Source: Anaeramoeba flamelloides (lineage: Eukaryota; Metamonada; Anaeramoebidae). Taken from it: a stretch of 64,000 bases of DNA. Below, piece by piece: positions 1 to 12,600 of this stretch. The stretch is from the NCBI GenBank assembly GCA_027625915.1, contig JANTQA010000023.1:2480001-2544000 (forward strand), read 5' to 3'. Position numbers and translations under genes: made by a program. Under the pieces are notes generated by a model. It saw only the letters and a list, made by a program, of their open reading frames with translations. It was not told the origin of the DNA and searched no databases. Each line of letters opens with the position of its first letter. Position 1 is the first letter of the stretch.

Positions 1-1210
1 CTTTTTTTCATTTACATTTTATTTTATTTTGATTTATTTAATTTATTTATTTTAATTTTGAAAAAATTAATTTTTTTTTTTTAATTTTTTAATGAATTAT
101 CATTACCCATCACCATATTTATTAATATCAAAAAAAAAAATATTATTCATTTTTAATTTTTTTTTTTTAAAAATCCTTTTTGTTTTGGAAATTTTAATTT
201 TGTCAATTTAAGGATTACTTTCCCTACAAAATGAAAAAAGATTATTTGTTTAAATCGTAATTATCAAGATAAATTTAGATATTCTAAAGTAATTATCATT
301 TTTGTGGGATCTAGGTTAAAAAAATGACAGAAAATAACACACCTACAAATAAATTATAAATAACTTATACTGTAGACTGGATTCTTTATTAACCCTTTCT
401 CTTTCCTTTGCAAAGGTTTATGAAAACGGAAAATTTATTTTTTGTTAATAATGATAACTTGTGGACTTGATTTGAAGACTCTAAAAGTTATGAAAATTAA
501 AGAGTCATGTACTAAAACAAAATTTAGGATTTTGCTTAGATCAGTGATAACTAGTTATCATAAATTTTGAAAAAAAGTATTATTATTGGATAGTCTTAAA
601 ATCATCTGACTCGTTTAATTTGAGTACATAAAGTACATTTTGAAAAAAAAATAAATTATTAGCAGTATTCGAGAATAAAATGATTAAAATGAAGGAATTT
701 GTATTATTAATAGTCTAAGTTAAAATTCATTCATCAGAAAAAAGTTGCAAGAATTTTTTTTTACTATTCTGACGTATAATAAAAACAAAGCGTATTATCA
801 ATGAAAAAACTTATTATTAAACCTGTGAAGAAGAAGAAATGTTAGAAGATGTATTCACCCCATTTGACTTAATATTCTATATAGAGCAAGAACCAGAAAC
901 TAACCAAATACATTTGAAATTACAAAGGAGAAATAAAATGAAGATAAATCAAAAAAAAACAAAGAAAAAGAAAAAAAGTAATTAGAAAGAAGAATACAAG
1001 AAGAAGAAGAAGAAGTATAAAAATTAGAAACTGTGAATATCTACAATTTAAAAAGAATTATTTTATATTTTTATTCTTTCTTTTTTTGAAAAATAAACTT
1101 TTTGAAAATAAAAGATCAGTTTTTCATTTTTTTTTTGTTTAGTGTTATTTTTTTTTATTTATAGATGATAACTTTGATAACTTTCGACCTATCAAATTAT
1201 AACTCTTGCA

Positions 1211-1319
1211 ATTTGTATAAAATCGAAAAAATAAGCTTATTAGAATTCCCTCTGAGTGATATTAAAAATATCACCCCTCGAAAATTATAATAAGCTTAAT
1301 TTTTCGATTTTATACAAAT
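1211..1319. repeat. Near-perfect hairpin (32-bp arms)
   Basis: The arms 1211-1242 and 1288-1319 are reverse complements with one mismatch. A second small palindrome (GTGATATT/AATATCAC, 1256-1274) sits in the loop. The form is that of a small foldback MITE or a structured RNA. No second copy was noticed. Confidence 0.75.
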
Positions 1320-3020
1320 AACTCCAGTTAAAAGAATAAAATAAACTCTATTTCAAAATAATTGGCCAATTAAAAATCAATTTTTATAAAGAGAAATATT
1401 TTTAATAATTGAAGTTATCTATTATAATATAAAAATTTTGATTTTAATATTCAGTTCTACACTCAAGAGATATTTATTTTTTGTCTAAAAATAAAAAAAA
1501 AACAGTTAAAAAAAAATTGGGACATTTCTTTTGAAAGAAGCATTACATAAAAAATAGAAAATTTAAAAATTTAATAAAAATTCATTTATCGATTCTCCTT
1601 CGATTTGAATAACAAAATCTAATCCCTTTTTCATATTTGAAACCAAATTTTTCATTATTTCATCTGTTACTTCTTTCCAAATTTTCATTTTCATTTTCCA
1701 TTTTAACAAAACACTGTTCAAAAAATAAAAAAGAGAAAAAATGATTTATTTGCAAACTTTTTATTGTGAGGGGGAAAAATTCAAAACGGTACAAAAGTAA
1801 TTCAAAATTCAAATGTAACATGAGCCATTTATTCTGAAATATAGTTTAAAATAAATTATTTTATTTGAAAAAAAGTCATAATTTTAAAAGTCTTGTTGAT
1901 TTTTTCAATCTAAGTTCAAAATTAAAAAGCATTTCCTTATGTGTTCTTTTTTATTTGAACAAAAAAATATTTTTTGATAAAGTCTCAAAGAAGTAACGAA
2001 AATATTACTTAAATTATTTTGATAAGAATTTGAAAAAAAAGAAAAAAAAACAGCAGAAAAGTTTAAAAGGGTTTATTTTTATTTATTATAACCCACCAAA
2101 AAAAAAAAAAAAAAATGATTACAAATTATATATGTTAGTTTTCTAACTTAAACTTTAGGAAGAATCATAGTTTGTAATTATTTCAAATTATGATTAGTAT
2201 TTCTGTATCATATTAACATGAAAACTCCGCCCCTATCTCACAGTAGTGTGATATTGACTGTTTGGAAAAGTGTATTGGTTTTTTTATAAATTATCTTTTT
2301 TGTAAAGGGTTTGATTTTAGGTTGTATTTTGGTTTTATTTATATACATGTGAACTTAAAAATCGAAATATTGTATGTTTTTATTGTCACTATTATCATTT
2401 CTCGTATTCTTGTATGTTTGAAGACTAGATAATTAATATAAAATAATTTTATTTTTATTTTTGCTTTGGATAGGGTTTGGATATATAGATATATATTTAT
2501 ATTTCTAGATATAAATTATTTTCTAGTAGTGGGCCCCAGTTTAATGGATGAAATACATATTTTTAAATGGTTTGTATAGATTTTAGAAGAAGAAATAAAT
2601 TTTGGAAATTTTAAAATATTTAAATCATTTTTTCACATTTTTTACTTTTTTTTCGTTTTTTTGAATTTTTCACCTAATTCAGTTGCAAAAATTATTTTAT
2701 GGAAAGATCAATAGTAACTTGGTAAAAACATGTTATTTTAAGGTTATTAAAACTATGAAAATGATCATATAGAAATTATATTTATTCAAATTAGAATTTT
2801 TTTCGATCTTTGATCTTGATATTTGTTTAATAAATATGAAAAATTTTTACTTCATTATCATTTCCTTTTTCAAATAGAGGCCACGAATCCCAACAAACTT
2901 CGTTTGAGAACTTGATTTCTAAAAGAAAAGTGTATAAAATGAAGTGAAAAGTGTATCCAATTTATAATAAAAATACCAATAGAAGATCAAAACAAACATT
3001 CTTGTGTTACTCAATCGGTA

Positions 3021-3281
3021 ATACAGTCTTTCCAAGGCTATCGTGAATTTTTATATGAATCAAATTTTGATGCTGATATATATTTTCGAGGTTTGAAGTT
3101 AATTAGGGATCTGAAAATTATTTTTTCTTGTATCAAAAGAAAATTTTTCAAATGAGGTCATTTGTGAAATTTTTTTTTCAATATAAGCTTTCTTATCCTA
3201 TATCCAACTTTTTAAAAATCTATATCAGCATCAAAATTTGATTCATATAAAAATTCACGGTAGCCTTGGAACAGCTGTAAC
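3021..3281. repeat. Foldback MITE with about 52-bp arms
   Basis: The arms 3030-3082 and 3221-3272 are reverse complements, differing at only a few positions around CCAAGGCTAYCGTGAATTT. Related end sequences (TTCCAAGGCTACC-like) recur at about 7163 and at 59938/60475, so this is a dispersed family. Confidence 0.75.
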
Positions 3282-4450
3282 TAATTTGATTTTTTCAATT
3301 TTTAAGAATATTTATTGATTTATTATTTTTCTTTCATACATATATCAACAATGCATTAATGTATATTATTCTGCTTATTTTTCATTTGTTCTTCAAAGGT
3401 TAATTATATAAAATAATTGATATAAAAAAAAAAATGTTATACTTTGGCTGAAACAAAGTTTAGTTATAAATTTTGAGTTTTTTGGATAAGAGGCTAGTCT
3501 CAATTAAATTTTTTTAAGATAAATTTAATAGAAATTTAGAAATTTTTTTTGCCAATTACTTGGATTTGAAATCAAGGTGAAAAACTTCTTAGTATAGCAA
3601 TGAAATCTCGCTAAATGGCATTCATTAAATTTATTTATTGTTTTTATAGAAATAAAAAAGTTTTCATTTTTTTCACTTTTTTAAAAGTTGCTTTTTTTCA
3701 ACTTTTCGTAAAAATATAAAAAATAACAAAAAAATATGAACAAGAAAGCAAAAAATTGTTGTGTTTGTAGTAGAACAAGAAAAAATAATTTGAAAAATAA
3801 ACCTGAAAAGCTTTTTTTGGATTTGCATGGAAAAACAGTATGATTCGAAAAAAATAGAAAAAATATGCTTTCCTCAAAATAAAAGATTTGTTTCTTTCCT
3901 TGAACCATTCTTTTTTTATGATTCTACTTTTTCGGTTTACACTATTTTGTTTTTATCATATTTTAGGTTTTAAAAAGTTGTCCCAAATTACCATCCTAAA
4001 AGTTTTTGTCAGAGTCAAAAAAAATAAAAGAAAAAATAACAACAATTTTTTTAAACAATAAATAATTGATAATACAAATTGAGTTCTTTATAGAGTCAAG
4101 TTGGGTGAAAAAAGTATATAAGAAAATATTCAGGAGTTTTAAATTATTTTTCCGTTTTTCAAAATGATAATAAATATTAATTTTGAGAAAATAATTAAAG
4201 CCAAAATTAAACAAAAAATTCTCATCGGTTAAAGATATTATTTTTTTAAAATAAATTTAAAATATATTTCTTTGACTAATTGTAAAATTTAAAAAAAAAA
4301 ACAAAAACGAAAAGTTCTAACATTGAAAAAACCTTTTTTTTTATCCATTTTAAATATATTTCGAGATACGGGTTCCTTATTTAATTATTGGTCAAAAAAA
4401 TTTAAAAGAGACTAGTCCCTAAAATAGAAATTTTAATGATATCTTGTTTT

Positions 4451-5492
4451 ATCACGATATTAACAATAAATTTGCTAGTTTTTAAAAAAATGTGATTAAT
4501 ACCACTTTGTCACGAAAAATCATATAATTGTACTTAAAATTATATTTAGGTATTTGTCCGATAAATAATTTAGGGGCGTTTTCCAAGCTTTGAGACTCTG
4601 AAAACACTTTTATCTAGATATGATTACATGTGTTTGAAAGGGCTGTAAATTGTCCAGATGTCTTTAATGACGTTAAAAGAGTACGTTAATGAAAAAAAAA
4701 TGAAAAATAACAATTGTTTTCACAATTACAAAAAATCCCATTACATTTATAAAGAAAATTCCACATAAATATTATAATCAAACAAATAATAAACTTTTAG
4801 AAAATATTATTGAAATCAATAAAATTGATAAATATTTTTTCAGAAAGGGTTTTTTGTCATTAATGATTACCAAATATTAAGATTTTTTGTATTTTTTTTT
4901 ACTTATAATTCTTCTTCCCATATCTCTACATTAGTTAGAAAACACAACAAAGCCTAATAGGGTTTTGTTTTATCAATCACCAATAAAAAGGAAAAATATT
5001 TTTTTCATCCTTTCGGGTTATTTAAAATTGTTAAGGTTTTAACTTCATTTAAAAAAATAAATCTATTTTATTCACAAATATATTATTAAAATGGGTTATT
5101 ATTAGTTTGATCATAAAGTTTGTTTGAACTTTTATATTTTGTTAAAAAAAAAATGAAAAGAAAAAACATTTTTTTTTCAACTAAAAACAGTTTGATTCCA
5201 TTTAAAATACTTTAAGTCTTTCAAAACTTTCAAAAACTTGAAGAAAATTTACAACCCTTGCTAACATTTTCTAAAATTATTAAAGGGGGGAAACATTATA
5301 AAAGTCTCAAGGTTTTGTAAAACGCAGAAGATTTTTTTAACTTGATTTCAAAAAAAGAATTTTACATTTTATTGAGATAATATAGTTTATCTCGTAATGT
5401 GGGGTATATTTATTTTATGATTTTTCGTGATAAAGTAGGACTAATCGAGAATTTTTTAATATTATCAAAATTAATAGTGAATATCATGATAA
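4451..5492. repeat. Diverged 1-kb inverted-repeat element
   Basis: A segment at 4451-4531 around TATCACGATATT and CACGAAAAATCAT recurs inverted at 5413-5492. The arms are diverged and the boundaries are approximate. The interior is AT-rich with no coding signal. Confidence 0.45.
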
Positions 5493-5573
5493 TTTAAGTT
5501 ATAATCATAACCTCTAATAAATGAAAACCCATACTATTCACAATCGTGTTTACGTTTGTGTTTCTTTTCACAG

Positions 5574-5666
5574 TATCTTCAGTTAGAGTGGATTTGTACC
5601 ATACACGAAGGGTGGTTTGTTACCAAAAATGATGTTGAGAAATTGGAATTATATGGGTTGAAATAA
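5574..5666 (+). CDS. Possible orphan terminal exon
   Basis: An acceptor-like CTTTTCACAG is followed by 30 sense codons and TAA. The peptide starts YLQLEWICTIHEGWF and ends KLELYGLK, with a balanced, non-homopolymer composition that is rare in this stretch. No upstream exon is recognised, so it may be a captured or relic exon. Family unknown. Confidence 0.25.
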   Translation, partial: YLQLEWICTIHEGWFVTKNDVEKLELYGLK

Positions 5667-6169
5667 TTCAAATAACTGAATAAAAAAAAAAAAAAATGAT
5701 CTCGTTTGTAAAAAAATTAATTAATAAGAAGAATTTTAAGAGGATCAATTCGATTTATTTGTAAGGGTTAAGTGCTCAAGAGCTCTTAATCTGTTAAATA
5801 GAGAGTTTTTAAGTGACTAAATACGTGAATCCTAATTCAAAGAGTAGTCAAAAGAATCTTTTAATTACAGTCATTAGAAGTATTTTAAACTCAATTTAGT
5901 TTTCTGAATTTTAAGAGGATCACATTCATAAAAATACCAAATAATAAACCTAAAAAAAAATAAATAAATATCAATTTCAAAAATAAAAACAAAAAAATCA
6001 TATATAAGATCTTATTAATAAAGGCAAATTAATAAAAAAAAAATCTAAAATTCTTCAAATAATAAATAGAACAAATTGAATTTTTCTAATTTTATATTTA
6101 AAAATAATAATTTCTCTAATTTGAAACCTTCTGTTTTAGTTCAAGCAGGCAATCAAATACTATTTTTTG

Positions 6170-6405
6170 GAAAAATAAATTGATAAAAATTTTCATCCAG
6201 CTTTCCAAAAAAAGATTTCAAAAATTAAGGAAATTTCTAATTTTTAATATTATTTAAAGAAGCTTAAATTATTAATTTCCTTTTTATAGTTGGGTCTTGT
6301 GATGGTTTTATTTTTAATTCTTGGGTAGAGGTGATTATTTTGGAAAGTTGAAAGAAAATTTTGATCTTTTTTCTTTTACAATGAACAGTAAATTTGATTT
6401 AATCT
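6170..6405. repeat. MITE-like repeat, copy 1 (second copy at 28.1 kb)
   Basis: It contains inverted ends AAAATTTTCATCCAGCTTTCC (near 6185) and GGAAAGTTGAAAGAAAATTTT (ending near 6362). Its interior, including TTTTTAATTCTTGGGTA, aligns with 28080-28310 in the same orientation. Confidence 0.65.
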
Positions 6406-7104
6406 AATTTATGATATTGAGTATCTCTCTATATTTGGTAGAGCAAAGATTTTGAAATATTCTTCAGATAAAAATAGCTTATTTAAGAAATGAAAAAAAA
6501 GAAAAAAAACTCTAAGATCTCAAAAAGAGAAAAAGATGGAAAGTTTGAAACCAAAAAAGGTTATTATCAAAATAAAATATTAACAACAATTCAAAATAGA
6601 AATAGAATTTCTCTTTGGCTCTTTCTTGAAATAAATTCTTGTTATTCATTATTGATTTTTTTAAGATTGATCGTACATCTCTTGATCACATCTAGAGGAT
6701 ATTTAATTAGTCTTTTTTTTTTTAAAAAATTTGAAAAAATTATTTTTATAAATGACTCAATCCTTAAAAGAAAAATAAATAAAAATTAAATTTTGTCTGT
6801 GATAGAGAACAAAAATCATAAATATTTTTTGATTTGACTAAAAATCGAATTATCAAGTTACTAATTGATCTAAACAACAACAAGTTTTTAAAAAGGTTAA
6901 ATAACTTTTACTTAAAAATTATCTCTAGAAGTTGATGAAAACTTTTGAATACCTTACATTTTTCATTTGTATCTATAAGGTTCTGTTTTTTAAGAATAAG
7001 AATTAGGATTTTGATTTTTCTTTTTATTAGGCTTATTTGTTTTTTTGGTACTGATATTTAAATAATAAAAGACTAAAAAATTTTCATTTTCAATTTCTCT
7101 TTTA

Positions 7105-7955
7105 TTACAAATACAAGAAAGTGAGATTCAAAATATCAACCAATTTTTTTGAAATTTATTAGTTAACGCCGTTCCAAAGTTACCATGAAATTTAACATAT
7201 ATAGAAATTGACTTTTTTGTCTCTGTTCAACACAAAAAAAAAATTTTGGTTAAACACTATCTCATACATTTTTAACTTTCTGATAAGTTTTTTTTAAAAA
7301 AATTTTTTATATGAAAAACGGATACCGTAAGTTCTTCTTTTAAGACATAAACTTTCAACGAAATTTAAGGTTCTATAAAAATCTCAAAATAAGGCACATT
7401 TTTCAAATTCTAATAAAATAATCTGTGTAAAAAAAATTCCAAAAAAGGTACCTTAATTTGAGATTTTTCCGTGCCTTAAATTTCGTTGAAAATTTATGTA
7501 TGAAAAGTGGACCTGACTGTATTATAATCTTGTGGTTTATTAAATACATTCTAAAATCAAAAACAAAGCTTCTAAAGTTTAGAGATCGAATTTAATAATT
7601 ACTTTCGGGATTGTCTTGCACTAAGATTTTAAGGTTCTTTGAAATTAATCACCAAAAACCTAAAAATTGTTCTAAATTATGTGATCTTTTAGAATGTTTT
7701 TCGTATTAATAAATTCAAATTTAAATATTTTCTCTATTTAAAATTTTTGTTCTATTATAAAATTTCAAGGTTTGGAATATGCAATCACATAACAAGAAAA
7801 TCCTGTCACAAAACGTCAAATATGAGATAGAACATGAATTTTCTATTTATCAGAGATTTCACAGTTGGGTTGGAAAGGCTTAAACTAATAAATTTCAAAG
7901 AAATTGGTTGATATTTGGGATCTCACTTTCTTTAATTTGTAATATTTTGATCTAC
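7105..7955. repeat. 850-bp foldback element with an element inserted in it
   Basis: The left arm (7105-7195), with AGAAAGTGAGAT and AATATCAACCAATTT, recurs inverted at 7860-7955. The arms are about 90 bp and moderately diverged. A 210-bp element of another family (7320-7529) lies inside. Confidence 0.65.
7320..7529. repeat. 210-bp MITE, family also at 42.4 and 29.0 kb
   Basis: It has inverted arms around TTTCAACGAAATTTAAGG and CCTTAAATTTCGTTGAAA, with flanking AAATCTCAAA/TTTGAGATTT. The same architecture is seen at 42422-42628, and its right half at 28947-29068. Confidence 0.7.
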
Positions 7956-9225
7956 TTTGTCTGAAATAAAAATCCTAAATGGAATACCAATTCCAAAGAA
8001 TTGCAAAAAAACAAGAATGAGATGAAAAGTGTTTTCCGTTAAATTTCATATACAAGTAGAAATCTAATTCCTTTTTTGGTAAAATCACTCTTCAAAATAC
8101 CAACCAGGCATTAACAATAAAATCCCTAGTAACAACTAGGGCTGATTTTACAGAAAGGGTGTCTCATCTTCAGTTCTTTTGATTCTATTTTAGTTCACTT
8201 CAGGAAAATTTGATTCAGTTGATTCAGTACTATTTGCATAAGATCTAATCATAAACCTGTTTACCAATTCTTATACTAATTTTTAATCACTTGTACCTCT
8301 GTTGAACACTTAAAAAAAAAAAGTGGATAACGGAGTAACCGAAGGTACCCATACAACCTAAAAAAGTATTTGGAAAAAGTCAAAAAATTAAAAACAAAAA
8401 ATTTGCAGGCACTCTAATTAAACAAAAAACGATCAACATTCCCAAATTAGGAAAATCAATTTGTAAAAAATTCCCTCTAGAGTAGACCTATCAAAGACAA
8501 AGTGTGTTTAGATCAAACAAGCAAAACTCAAAATAACATAAATTGACACACAAATTTATCTTTTCTCCCATTTCCATAACCCTATTCCTTAAATTTTAAA
8601 TACTTGTAGTTTTTATTTCTTTATGCAAAAGATTGACATGAGGGGATATCTCAAAATAAGACGAGGGAGATCAGCAAAAACAAGGGTGTTCCAAAAGTCA
8701 GTTCTGTTTCACAATTAAAGTCAGAGACTTTGATTTTTTTTTAATTGACGATTTGTTTTGGAAAATGACAGCAAATAAAATTAAAGCTTATGATTAGAAA
8801 AATGAAATTTTTTTACTAGATTCGATAATGATATCAATGGTTAATGAATAATTTGTGAGTAGACAACAAATAGGAGTCCTAAAATAAATATTTTTAAAAC
8901 AAGTTTACTTTTTCAGTTTACGCTGATCAGGGAACCAAAAGTATAACATTATTTGGTTGAGTTCAGAACTTTTGAAATCTACAAGTAAATTGTTTTCTCT
9001 CATTCTGAAAAATCAATTTGGGACATTGACAAAGCTTATTTTTTAAAAATTTTTGTCTAATTAATTTGGTATTTATTTTAATTTTTTCTGAATGAGCCAA
9101 AACACAAAAGAAGAAATGGAACAAAAAGTTTCTTTATGGTTCCAAAAGTAAATTAATTGAATTCTTTTCTTTTGTTTTAAGAATTTCTTTCAACTTTTAG
9201 TTTTTGAAGCTGTTTCTTTTTTTAA

Positions 9226-9690
9226 AACCCAAAAATCACAAATAAAAAAAAAAACAAAAAACAAAAAACAAAAAAAACACTGACAAACGATCAACTAACT
9301 TTCCTTGTATCTATTTCTTCTTCTAAACAATTTGCTGAATATTTTGATAAAACCCTTCTCCAACTTAAACTTGTAAAACTGATCAGATATTATCAACAAC
9401 TACAAAACGGGTGTGACAATTTTAGTTGTAAAAATGAATTCTGTAGATCCTGTGCTGACTTTCGTTATGTAAACATTACTGACACAAACGAGCTTGTTTC
9501 TAAAATCATCATGCTAGTTTCAAATTATGGAGATCGTTATCTTTGTAAAATTGAGCCCATTGAGTGCTCAAAATTTCGTATTGGGAAGATAAGAAAGTAT
9601 ATAGATTGGGGTGGCGATGGTGTTTATCAATTGGAGGAGTTGGTAGAAGAAGATTTAGGAACTGATCGACTTGATTACGCTTTTCAACCT
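9226..9690 (+). CDS. UBE3A: AZUL-domain exon of the UBE3A-like ligase
   Basis: Frame 1 is open from 9226. A helix ending LIRYYQQLQNGC is followed by C-x4-C-x4-C-x2-C (CDNFSC, CKNEFC, CRSC) and a later Cys in YLCKIEP, the pattern of the E6AP N-terminal zinc-binding domain, known to bind the proteasome subunit Rpn10. The exon probably ends at CAACCT|GTACC (9690) and joins in phase 0 to 9890-9973. An ATG at 9092 opens a short peptide ending at a GTAAAT donor, but I could not join it in frame. Frameshift in the A-rich run near 9241-9280, or a missed exon, are the likely explanations. Confidence 0.85.
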
Positions 9691-12600
9691 GTACCTTTTA
9701 CCACCAAACCTCTCTTCTTTTTTAGTTTTCTGATTTTTTTAATTGCTTTTGTTACTTTTTTTTTTTTTTTTTTTTTTGGTTGGGTTATTATCCCACCTTT
9801 ATTTTCCAACCTTTATTTTCCCTCCTTTGTTCACAAAACCGAAACCCATACAAAAAACAGTTCAAAAAAATTCGGTTTTATCCCACAAGAATTTTTCTTG
9901 TTTATTAATGAAAGACACATCACTTTTAAATAACGAGGAAATTTTTCAACACAAAAGAAACAAATTCTTCAAAGTTAGTTTACAGATTAATAAGATCATT
10001 CCATTTTATTTCAAAAATTTTTTTGACAGACTTTTTTCGAATTGCACTTTTGGAATAATACTATCTTCAAAAAGTTCTGAGGGCTAAACGTTTTGCCAAG
10101 TGTTATCCAAACTGCTTAAAACAGCGAATGTGACAGTTTGAAGTACCAATGATTAAAACGTTTAGTGCACATTTTTTTAAAACAGCTGTAATATTGAAAA
10201 TTGACAAAAAACTAGAAACCTATTGTAAAATCCGTTTCAAAAATCTGAATAATTTTATGGTTGGGATATGATTATTCAATTTGATAAAATTTCACATTGT
10301 TTAATTTCTATTGAAAAAACTTTCATGCTTTGTGCTCACCACATAAGACAAAAATAGTTTCTCTATTGGCACTGTAAGGTTTTGTAGTGAAATAAAAATG
10401 ATCATTTAATAATTATGATAATAAATAAAAAAATAGGAGTTTTAAAATTTTTTCCAATTAAAATTTAAAAAATATAACCGACTTTTTTTTTCACTATACA
10501 CTTTTTTTTCACAACAGTAACACACTGGGACAATAAGGTATTTCCAAAAAAGTGGGGCATTTTATTTTTACATTTCAGAAAAAATAATCTTTTTTAGTGA
10601 TATTATTCATTAATCAACTATACCAAATTAAGCTTAATATTTATACCGATTAAGTCAACCACTTATGTATTTAATTCAAAGCATGTTAGTTGAAATATTC
10701 CCAAAAAATGAAAAAAAAAAAAGCACTTTTTTTGGTTAAAGTAATGTACGACCAATTTCAATAAAAAACAGGAAATATGGAAAGGGAACAAATGATTTTT
10801 TAAACACAAAAACGCAGTTATATGTTTTTAATTATATTGTAAATTTTGTTGATATTATACAAGTTATGAAAATATTTTTTTCGATCAAAAAGAAAATAAT
10901 TAACGCCAATTTTCACTATAAAAAAATATCCGATAAAATCGAGATCATAAATTTTAATATATTTTATTTCTGAAATACAATACTAATAAACAAATTGAAT
11001 TATTATCAATAATCTATAAATGGTGGTTAATGATTTTATATATTTAAATCCTTTTTTGTAGAATGGCTTATATAAATATATTTTTAAATAAATTTGCCCC
11101 ACATTCTTGGAAATAGCTTATATTTTTCCAAATGTGAAAAATATCAAAATGTATAATTAAATTTGATTGTTTATTTTGCTTTCAGACCAATAGAAACTTA
11201 GTGATGTGTTTTCATGAATACCCATTATAAAAATGATCAATAAAAAGTTTAATTCTTCCTTAAAAAATTCATTATTGTTCATTTTATGCTTACACTTATC
11301 AGTATTTTGATTCAATTTTTCTATTTCCAAGCCTAAAAAGTTTTAATAAAATATTAGCTAATTTTTCATCAAATAATATCTCGGAACACTGTAGAACACT
11401 ACTTTCATTATCGAAATTTTACTTGGGAGTGATCATAAATAGGCTCACTTTCTTTTTCTCTCTAAAATCATCGAGTTCGATATTTTGAAAATTTAAAAGT
11501 ACTAATTATCACTTATTTTGACTTTTTTTAAATTGTATTGTTCTCATTGGAATTTTAGTAATCTTTTTACGTTTATGATAAATTACTATTTTTTTTTTTT
11601 TGTTTTTGGTTGTAAATTTTTTTTTTTCCTCTTTTCCGATCATTCAAAACTGCTTCATCGGTATACTCAGAATCAGAGTCAGGGTATGTCTCAAAAACCC
11701 AATTTTGAATAAAACCATTTTCTAAATTAAAAGATAAATTTTGATTTAATAGATTTGAACTTTTTGTTAACAAACTATTAACAGTTTGTGTCAAAGTGTT
11801 CAAATTATTCTTTATAAGAGTTTTTTTTGAGAGAAATTAAATGTCAAAAAAACTAATAATTTGTTTTAAAAACAAATCTTGATTATTTTAGAAATAGATC
11901 TTAAAAGGATAGAATTAAATCAGTTAGATTTTAATCTCAATAAAGGAAATTGAGATTTTTTTTTTAAAAAATACAATTTTCATTGTGATGTTCTATAAAA
12001 AAAATAGTTCTTCAATTTTTTTGTGCAAAGTAAAAAATACATTAGAAATCTTAAACAATTTTAATAATTAGAAAGTAAAAATATTATTCTAAAGAGGCGA
12101 CACGATTGTTTTTTTCATTTTTTGCTTTTTAAAATAATTTTTATTTACTTAACCAAACATAAAACAGTTTAATTGTTAGGCTATTATAAAAAAATCGCTT
12201 TTAAACTCAATTATTCATTTTACATTATCATTTATATTTTGTCTAAAAATATATGCAAAAATGAGTACAGCATTGTCTCTAAAAGGGCATGTGAATTATT
12301 TTAGCAATTATTCGAACAATGATTTTTACCAAAGATTGTCATTTTTCTTAGGAATATTCACTAAACTATTCATTTTACTGACTGATCATTCATTCTTTTT
12401 GATAGTTTCTAAAAAAATATTTAGAATTAGAACTACTTTTTTCAAATACTAATTGAATTATTTTACATTTTAAAACGTTTATTTCTCACAAACACATCCT
12501 TTTATGAATATTAAAAAAAAGTTTTTTGGACAAATCTTTTTTTATTTTATATTTGGGTTAACAAAATAAATATTATGGAAAAAACACTAATATTTCTTTC

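Larger units (their letters stand above)
1..9225. other. Gene-poor AT-rich region with inverted-repeat elements
   Basis: No complete gene is recognised. Inverted-repeat elements are listed separately. Two short coding-like stretches stand out from the A/T background. One at 827-985 (+) is open for 53 codons and starts with four Glu codons followed by Met, then a Lys-rich end. The other is a possible terminal exon at 5574-5666. The open frame at 6490-6789 is mostly Lys, Ile and Phe from homopolymers and is not credible as a gene. Confidence 0.6.

Noticed and set aside
6490-6789. 99-codon plus frame rich in Lys, Ile and Phe
   Set aside because: Composition is that of random AT-rich sequence with A and T runs; no domain and no splice context.
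12261-12452. 63-codon plus frame in the UBE3A region as an extra exon
   Set aside because: Starts with a plausible peptide but has no clear acceptor or donor and no recognisable match to E6AP; left out for lack of support.
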